The notes below the pieces were generated by a model. The model was not told the DNA's origin. It saw only the letters and a list, made by a program, of their open reading frames with translations, and ran no database searches. Positions 61,139 to 64,000 of a DNA stretch of 64,000 nucleotides are shown here, piece after piece (the stretch's first letter is position 1; every line of letters starts with the position of its first letter). The stretch is from Lutraria lutraria. Taxonomy: Eukaryota; Mollusca; Bivalvia; Venerida; Mactridae. The position numbers were made by a program, and so were the translations under genes. The stretch is taken from contig OZ026844.1 of the NCBI GenBank assembly GCA_964023205.1, positions 28,556,934-28,620,933 on the forward strand. The letters run 5' to 3'.

Positions 61139-61537
61139 CAAGACGTGTTTCAAAAACACAATGCCCCCTCCGGGTGCCCTTTAACTTGAAAATGCACAAA
61201 ATAAACAAAGGGCCATAATTCCGTCAAAAAATCGGAATATATGTGCAGGGGTTCTTGGTAACAACAAGTGTGTGAAAGTTTCGTCAACCCATGAGGAGTA
61301 GTATCCTAAAACAAATGTACATATTTTTTTAAACACCATGACCCTGTGACCTTGACCTTTGACCTACTGACCTTAAAATGCCAAGCACCTGTAGAGGTTG
61401 TCATGAGGAACCTACATATGAAGTTTGATGAACGTAGATGCAAGTGTTTTGATTTTATAGGCAAGGTTAAAGTTTGGTACAAATAGAGAGACCAAGAACA
61501 ATATGCCCCTGATCTATCGATACGGGGGCATAAAAAG
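61139..61537 (+). repeat. Family B interspersed repeat, apparently full length
   Basis: The head is caagacgtgtttcaaaaacac, then 'aatgccccctccgg'. The middle has 'gaccttgacctttgacctac', and the tail 'gatctatcgatacgggggca' followed by taaaa. Fragments occur at 3375-3460 (minus) and 53545-53712. Confidence 0.75.
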
Positions 61538-61844
61538 CAGTAAAATTAATTGCTATAAAAACACAACTTCAGCAAAACAGTTGTATACATGTACATGCAT
61601 AGATCAAAAGAGGCAAAAAATACATTAAGTTGGTGTATTTTTGAAAAATGATGAAAATCAATAAGTTTCATTATTGGTATCAATCCAAAAATTCTACATC
61701 TTGACATATCTAGAAGAAATCACAATATCAATTCTCTGTCAATCTGTGTCAAAACCTCAAACACTGATAAAACACAGTACTGTCTGGTAAAAAATAAAAC
61801 ACACAACTCTATGGTATAATCGACAACAATTATATACATGTACA

Positions 61845-63892
61845 CTAAACAACAAATTTATTTTCTGCACTATATGGCGGTGGTGGCCCATGGGGCCAAG
61901 GTAAATCCTTAGAGTCTGTACGCTGAAATTCTTTTGGCATAGGAGGCACTTGTGGTACAGGGCCCTCAGAATCATCCTGAAGGGCTGGACTGTCGACCCC
62001 AGATGTGGACAATAAGTTAGCTGAATCATTTCTCACTCTTATACCTCCAGTTCTATCAACTTGAGCACTTGGGCCTGAATTATCACTTTGGCCAACTTGA
62101 CCAGTATTTCTGGCCCCGTCAATCTGCTGAAAACTTCTCGGGTCATACTGTCTACTATTTGGATCATTAGGTCGTACAACCTGTGTAGGATTAGCGTATC
62201 CGTAATTCGGAACATAATTATATCTCCCATGATGCATCTGATCATCTGTGGTGTCGTCCTCAGTCGTCTCAGAAATAGATGAGTCATTGTCACTTGTATG
62301 ATCCGTGGTCGTTGAATCGACTACAGGAAGATTTCTTCTATCTATAGGGGGAATCACTCTAACAGGTTCTCGTAATGGAGTGATCTCCCTTTTTCTTATT
62401 CTATCTATCTCCTTGTTAGGAGATTGTCTGTTTGGTGTGTTCAGATTCTTTCCAGCAGAATATTTTCTTTCCAAGGGGCTAGACTCAAAATCAAAGTCAT
62501 ACACAACATATCTGAAACAGGGAGAATCAAATCTCAGTCACATCCAATTCATACAAAATCAAGACTTAGTGAAAGAATATTTTTAGTTTCAAAATATCCC
62601 TAACAAAAGCTAACTTGTTGATATTAAGCATAACTTTTTTTATTCCTGTAGAGATTTTCCTTAGATATTCAACCGTTTTCTAGATAATACAACATGATTA
62701 CAATTCTCTGCATATTTAGTCTTTTTCTAGTACTCAGGAATGTCGTCTTAGTAAAAACTTTGCTTTGGGTCCAAAAGAAAGCTGAAATCTACAAAAATGC
62801 AAGTCAAATCTCTAAATAATTCTTTTCACATCATGATGAGGAGCAGGAAATACTTATATCATTATATCAACCAGATAAATCCATGACCCATATATTATGC
62901 CAAGAGCTTAAATTTTCTAATATGATTTCAGATGCAACAAATCCTGTAAAAACATCTCTTAGCAATCAATTCCATAACAAGTAACTGTTAGAATTATTAA
63001 AATGCCCACACTTTCTTTGCCCACTATTTATTAATTAAGACTGTTCTTAGTGACGGCAAATAAATGGGATTTACACGATATAAAAATAACCCCAACATGC
63101 TGCTTTGACAAAGCCGTGTTAATGTTATTTTCTACATCGTCACAGTTAAGGGACATTTTTGCCACTAACAATAAAGCAATTGGATTCCTTTCGATGAATA
63201 ATTGAGAAGCAGCCAAGACAAAGCAACCCCATTATTTGACCTTTGACCTTCATGTATGACCTTGATTTTGAAGGTACGGGCCTGGTTCTTACGCACAACA
63301 CACTGTCTTATGTAGGTAAACGATCATGCCAACTTGTTTTGAAATCCATCAGTGAACAACAATGTTACAGCTTTGAAAAGAAATTGAACGAGACTGACAT
63401 TTTATATGATTCCAGTAAGGTCCCCCTCAACTGATAGTGGGTGGGGGAATAAAAAGATGGTCTTAACATAGAGGTTTAACTACACTCACCTGGTGTCTGT
63501 TGGAGCAGTGTGCATCTCTCCATCCATAGGATACTTGTAGACTTGATTTTGTAACATGTATTGAGACATCTGATTGGAAGGTGTGGACGGAGACTGGTAT
63601 ACATTCTCGTGCGGTGTTGAACCGACATTGGTCACAGGATACCACTTGTCCCCAGGCTGGGGTCCACGATCTATATCTGAATACAGCACTTGCTGTTGAA
63701 CTTGACCTTGACCTTGGCCTTGACTACGATTTACTTGAGGCGGTTGGAATGGTGAATACAGACGTCTATCAGCCATGTTTGTTATACTCGCCTGATTCCG
63801 GTCCATATCGGGACGGAACAGAGGTTTATTACTTTTGTCGGAATTGGACTGTGACGTTGATGGGTTCCTTTCTATAGGGCAGTATCTGTTCA
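61845..63892 (-). CDS. C-terminal exons of an unassigned protein with a PPPPY/FVV tail (partial)
   Basis: Two coding exons are visible: 63892-63490 and the terminal exon 62511-61845, joined AG|A in frame (ACACCAG|GTGAGT donor, GTTTCAG acceptor). The first begins in phase 1 after the acceptor AACTTCCAG, so the gene continues upstream beyond the window. About 354 residues are visible, all of low-complexity, probably disordered type. They include a GQGQGQVQQQ stretch, Ser/Thr/Asp-rich segments (SDNDSSISETTEDDTTDD), dispersed Tyr, a WPHGPPPPYSAE WW-binding motif and the C-terminus NKFVV, which fits a class II PDZ ligand. No membrane segment or folded domain lies in these exons. This is the make-up of a cytoplasmic tail of an adhesion or signalling receptor, but I recognise no family. 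The stop is TAG at 61845-61847. Confidence 0.75.
62512..63489 (-). other. Last intron of the minus-strand gene
   Basis: GT-AG intron of 978 nt; no repeat recognised. Confidence 0.7.
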
Positions 63893-64000
63893 CTGGAAGT
63901 TATAAAAGACTTAGGTTAATTAAATACAGTAGCAATGTACACAATGAAAGTAAATAAGTTTAACCGCATACTGGTAATCATAATTTAAGAAAATAAGTTT

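Noticed and set aside
62039..62293. Minus-strand 84-codon frame and plus-strand frames at 62088-62586
   Set aside because: These are shadows of the terminal exon 61845-62511, whose splice sites and frame are consistent with the neighbouring exon.
1..64000. CRISPR arrays, operons or bacterial defence systems
   Set aside because: The tandem repeats have no unique spacers, genes are intron-split with GT-AG sites, and all features indicate an animal nuclear genome.

Overview
This is a eukaryotic, AT-rich, gene-poor window with intron-split genes. Several interspersed repeats carry signatures I associate with bivalve molluscs: copies beginning ACAAGAGGGCCATGATGGCC and ending GGTGAGCTAAAAA, copies opening with a GTGTTTCAAAAACAC palindrome and ending in a gggggcataaaa tail, and tRNA-headed SINEs. 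The best guess is a bivalve nuclear genome; the species cannot be read from this sequence.

Genes from left to right. 1-18 kb has no gene I can support and is dominated by repeats. At 18043-18957 (+) lies a complete YOD1/OTU1 deubiquitinase, coded in one exon after a 5' UTR intron. Convergent to it, 21490-28405 (-) is a complete ten-coding-exon NUDT5-type ADP-sugar pyrophosphatase, which I rebuilt from splice sites; it includes a 9-nt microexon. At 33.9-35.7 kb and 37.4-40.7 kb (+) are two neighbouring small Shisa/CYYR1-like genes: signal peptide, then a Cys-rich module plus one membrane segment, then a Pro/Tyr tail. Both have phase-1 introns and look like diverged tandem paralogues; the first exon of the left one is tentative. 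At 51427-51930 (+) is a complete TMEM229-type multi-pass membrane protein. At 61845-63892 (-) are the last two coding exons of a gene that starts beyond the window. It encodes a disordered Pro/Ser/Gln-rich tail with a PPPPY motif and a hydrophobic C-terminus, which I cannot assign to a family.

The rest is mobile and repetitive DNA. Two hAT-type MITEs have perfect 8-bp target duplications, one of them nested in a second hAT-like element. There is a set of TA-flanked pogo/Tc1-type MITEs, one with an internal 74-bp tandem array, plus two copies of a 77-78-bp TA-flanked hairpin MITE and a TTAA-flanked MITE lying within SINE-derived sequence. tRNA-derived SINEs, a 41-bp minisatellite and a 34-bp minisatellite with a 170-bp higher-order period complete the set. 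Many long hairpins are also present, including two tiny CAG...CTG palindromes each bracketed by a 7-bp direct repeat.

The genes do not form an obvious functional cluster. YOD1 (ubiquitin/ERAD), NUDT5 (nucleotide sugar metabolism), TMEM229 and the Shisa-like receptors appear to be ordinary neighbours. The more unusual material is the small palindromic insertions, the higher-order minisatellite, the microexon and the tandem Shisa-like pair.
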